This document shows, in pieces, positions 61,747-64,000 of a stretch of DNA of 64,000 nt (its first letter is position 1; the number at the start of each line of letters is the position of its first letter). The position numbers and the translations under genes are program-made. The notes under the pieces are model-generated. The model was given only the letters and a program-made list of their open reading frames with translations, had not been told where the DNA came from and ran no database searches. The stretch lies in contig CAAFZT010000048.1 of NCBI GenBank assembly GCA_900767605.1, positions 1-64,000 on the forward strand, written 5' to 3'. Source of the stretch: Bacilli bacterium. Lineage in GTDB: Bacteria > Bacillota_I > Bacilli_A > RFN20 > CAG-826.

Positions 61747-63051
61747 TTATCGTTCCAAACTATGGGGATCGGTCAAGAAATCCAAAAGACCCATGTAAAA
61801 GATTCCGTGTTCGTCATAATGGGGAACGATATAGTCATAGACGATGACCATCTTTTTAAAGGAGTCGCCGATGCTAAGAAGGGGTTTCGTTTCCTGGGCT
61901 AACTTTTCAGAATCGGGGATTTGGTAGGCGGATTGAATGTAATACCGTTTGCTGCCTTCGTTTGCGACAAAATCCACTTCCAGAAAACTTTGTACTTGTT
62001 TGGATATTCCGCTTGCGTCCCTCATGGTTTTTCGGATTTCGACCTGCCCCACATCCACAGAATATCCGCGGTACCTTAATTCGTTATAGATAAGGTTTTC
62101 CATGATATGCGTTCGTTTCGTTTGGCGAAAATCAATCCGTGCGTTCCGAACTCCTAAATCCTCGAAATAGATTTTATAGGGCGTGGAAATGTAACTTTTC
62201 CCTTTCACGTTGTACCGGGATGCGACATCGATGAGGAATGCGTCCTCAAAATAATGAATGTAGTTTGCAATTGTTTGTTCGGACAAACTCAAGTTTCTGC
62301 TCTTAAAAGCAGCGGATAGCTTTTTGGGGTTAACGAGTCCCGCGATCCCTGATGCCAAGATATTGAATAACGTATCCAATTCGACGGTATTGCGAATTTG
62401 ATAACGATCGATGATATCCGTTAAATAGGTTTCATCAATTTGAGTTTTGATGTATTTGATTTTGTCTTTGTCGTTGGAAGAAGTGACTGCCGAAGGAAGA
62501 CCGCCGAAGTTCATATATTTTTCCAAGGCGATTTGTTTGTTCTCGTCGTAATAAGACCAACACTCGGAAAACGACAAAGGGAGGACGTGGATTTTATCTC
62601 CTCGACCCCGAAATTCCGTGACGATATCTTTGACTAAGAATTTGGCATTGCTTCCCGTGACATAAACATCGAACTTGCCTTCTGATAAAAAACCATTTAG
62701 CACCCATTCGAACCCATCCATTTCTTGAACTTCGTCTAAAAGAAGGTAATAAGAGCCTTCTTCTTTGCATTGATCGTGAATAAAATCAACGAATTTGGAC
62801 GGATCCACTTTTTTGCGGCTTTTCTTCAGTTCGTAGTAATGTTCTCCGATGCGTTTTAGATCGATGGCTGAACTGAAGTCAAACCGAATGATTTTCCGGT
62901 CGTCCACTCCTTGGGCTAGAAGGTATTGATAAAAGAGATGGTTCAGCAAATAGGATTTTCCTACCCTTCGCATGCCAGTGATGACCTTAATCATCCCATT
63001 GTCCATCCGATCAATCAGCTGCTGCAAATACGCGTCTCTTTTAATTTCCAT
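61747..63051 (-). CDS. AAA-family ATPase with DUF4143-type C-terminal domain (YIQSAY group)
   Basis: A 434-residue ATPase, close paralogue of the one at 2193-3509 (both begin MEIKRDxYLxxLI). Walker A is GMRRVGKSY (26-34), Walker B YLLLDEVQ (about 102-109), followed by VTGSNAKFL and TEFRGRG (about 131-152). C-terminal EVDFVANEGSKRYYIQSAYQ (about 364-383) has YIQSA in place of the usual IEVK motif, so no nuclease lysine is present, and the protein ends with MGLLDFL. The ribosome binding site is GGGGAGGG. It is bracketed by two similar 44-bp inverted repeats, one 22 bp upstream of its start and one abutting its stop, and stands between manA and a lipoprotein gene. Confidence 0.87.
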   Translation of the reverse strand: MEIKRDAYLQQLIDRMDNGMIKVITGMRRVGKSYLLNHLFYQYLLAQGVDDRKIIRFDFSSAIDLKRIGEHYYELKKSRKKVDPSKFVDFIHDQCKEEGSYYLLLDEVQEMDGFEWVLNGFLSEGKFDVYVTGSNAKFLVKDIVTEFRGRGDKIHVLPLSFSECWSYYDENKQIALEKYMNFGGLPSAVTSSNDKDKIKYIKTQIDETYLTDIIDRYQIRNTVELDTLFNILASGIAGLVNPKKLSAAFKSRNLSLSEQTIANYIHYFEDAFLIDVASRYNVKGKSYISTPYKIYFEDLGVRNARIDFRQTKRTHIMENLIYNELRYRGYSVDVGQVEIRKTMRDASGISKQVQSFLEVDFVANEGSKRYYIQSAYQIPDSEKLAQETKPLLSIGDSFKKMVIVYDYIVPHYDEHGIFYMGLLDFLTDPHSLER

Positions 63052-63073
63052 TGTTTGAATCCCTCCCCATTAT

Positions 63074-63117
63074 TCTATTCTATTATTTTTTAAAAATAGA
63101 GAAAAAAATTAAATAGA
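63074..63117. repeat. 44-bp inverted repeat upstream of ATPase gene
   Basis: Begins TCTATTCTATTATTTTTT and ends AATTAAATAGA, with arms that pair imperfectly. It is a diverged copy of the element at 61699-61742, equal in length and orientation. It lies just before the ribosome binding site of the ATPase gene. Confidence 0.55.
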
Positions 63118-63394
63118 CGTTGATTGTCGTGGTTCTATCACTCGAAATATGAGCCCTGAGAAGCATGCTTTCCCAATGGAAATGGAAACGAAACAATGGC
63201 TTAGATTGCAGTTGCATATTTTTACTTTTGCAATTAAACGGATAAATATAAAAGTGCGGTAATTTCTACTTTTTAAGGATATTTGTATATGAAGAAGTTG
63301 CGAATTTTTACTTTAGAAAAACGCACATAAAAAAATCGATGACAAAAAATTAATGGTTATCATAATGGAATAATCTCATCAATGGAGGACGTAT
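63118..63394. other. Intergenic region before edge lipoprotein
   Basis: About 280 A/T-rich bases without a gene. The word TTGC-N2-ATTTTTACTTT occurs twice (63212-63228 and 63298-63314) and resembles the TTGCACATTTTTAC core of the 34-bp repeats at 15390-15474. Promoters are probably here, but none could be fixed. Confidence 0.4.
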
Positions 63395-64000
63395 ATGGCT
63401 AAAAAAGGACAAGCGATAACGTTGTTGGCAACTGCTATTTTGTTGCCGTCTTGTGGACAGCAAATCCATTCGGATTCCGTTTCCTCCTACTGGGAAACCA
63501 TTCAAAATGAGCCTAGTCCATATGGATACTATCGCATGAAGGATGGTTGGTACCAAGGAGAAGCTACTTGGGATGTTTTTTGGCTGGCCCCGAATGATGA
63601 GAAAATATCACGCTTTGAACACGTTGAGGAAAAGGTTGCAGTGCAAATTGAGTGGCGACAAGAAAGGGGGGAATTTGGTATGGGTGGACCTTTTGGATAC
63701 GTAACGGGATTAGAAGCTCATTATTATTATGAGGATTCGCAGCATACATTGGACCGAGTTCCCATGAAAGCAACATCCTCCGTTTATATTAAAGAAGGGC
63801 AGTTTTCCATTGAGCAAACGGAGTGGTTGCCAGCTGATTCCGATCCTACAACGAAAAACTTCTATGGCACATGTGAAAAAATCAAGTTGAGAACCTCTTG
63901 GGGGGAATCGTATTTGGTGCCACAGGAGAGAAAAAACTATTCTTTCTCGGATTCCGATAAAATTTTGAAAATGACGGAGCAGTACGCTGGAACGACCGAC
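63395..64000 (+). CDS. Partial lipoprotein, runs off the right edge
   Basis: An open frame begins at 63395 (MAKKGQ) after ATGGAGGACGT and is still open at the window end (202 codons). A signal peptide ends in LLPSC (lipid Cys about 20). The mature part is rich in Tyr, Trp and acidic residues (PYGYYRMKDGWYQGEATWDV) and is predicted beta-rich; no domain is recognised. Its character resembles the small lipoproteins at 50647 and 51416. The stop and full length lie outside the window. Confidence 0.7.
   Translation, partial: MAKKGQAITLLATAILLPSCGQQIHSDSVSSYWETIQNEPSPYGYYRMKDGWYQGEATWDVFWLAPNDEKISRFEHVEEKVAVQIEWRQERGEFGMGGPFGYVTGLEAHYYYEDSQHTLDRVPMKATSSVYIKEGQFSIEQTEWLPADSDPTTKNFYGTCEKIKLRTSWGESYLVPQERKNYSFSDSDKILKMTEQYAGTTD

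Overview
The window looks like a chromosome segment from an uncultured, gut-type, low-to-moderate GC member of the Bacillota (Bacilli, Erysipelotrichales/RF39/RFN20-like). This is an inference from Gram-positive style lipoproteins with Ser-rich linkers, an LtaS-like enzyme, strong AGGAGG-type ribosome binding sites, CcpA-like cre boxes and a YolD/Y-polymerase pair. TGA is used as a stop and TGG for Trp, so this is the ordinary bacterial code. No rRNA, tRNA, CRISPR array or transposase was recognised.

Region 1 (1-7.7 kb) is an accessory, partly eroded zone: two AAA/DUF4143-type ATPase genes, remnants of two more, a RecG/AlbA_2-like regulator remnant, two small HTH proteins (one a hipB-like antitoxin gene whose hipA is gone), an HD hydrolase and a metallophosphoesterase. 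Two further intact ATPases sit at 14.0-15.4 and 61.7-63.1 kb. All four intact copies have short palindromic or tandem repeats just upstream of the start codon. Two of them (14 kb and 62 kb) also carry a second copy of the same repeat at the stop codon. This repeat-bracketed ATPase family is the most unusual signal in the window.

Region 2 (7.8-13.9 kb) is an operon of three large lipoproteins; the first two are diverged paralogues.

Region 3 (15.7-40 kb) is a glycan-foraging island: large secreted beta-helix and Ig-like proteins, an AraC regulator, a GH130 phosphorylase, a DUF4838 lipoprotein, a CUT1 sugar ABC transporter without its own ATPase, a GH29 alpha-fucosidase, an ADP-ribosylglycohydrolase-family protein and an alpha/alpha-barrel glycosidase-like protein. 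One surface-protein gene (27.5-29.8 kb) is split by a single frameshift inside the second of four repeats.

Region 4 (40-48.5 kb) holds a Na/Pi cotransporter, a YfcE-like phosphoesterase, a UvrX-like polymerase with YolD, and an amino-sugar operon (NahK-like kinase, ROK kinase, NagA, NagB). Region 5 (48.7-63 kb) has an LtaS-like phosphoglycerol transferase, small lipoproteins, a fucose locus (fucI, DeoR regulator and SGNH esterase facing a FGGY kinase and a class II aldolase), a secreted endonuclease I lipoprotein, a zinc alcohol dehydrogenase and ManA. A lipoprotein gene runs off the right edge.

Read together, the genes fit uptake and catabolism of fucose-, mannose- and HexNAc-containing host glycans (mucin or N-glycan type): GH29 releases fucose for FucI/kinase/aldolase, GH130 with ManA handles mannose, and NahK/ROK/NagA/NagB feed GlcNAc into glycolysis.
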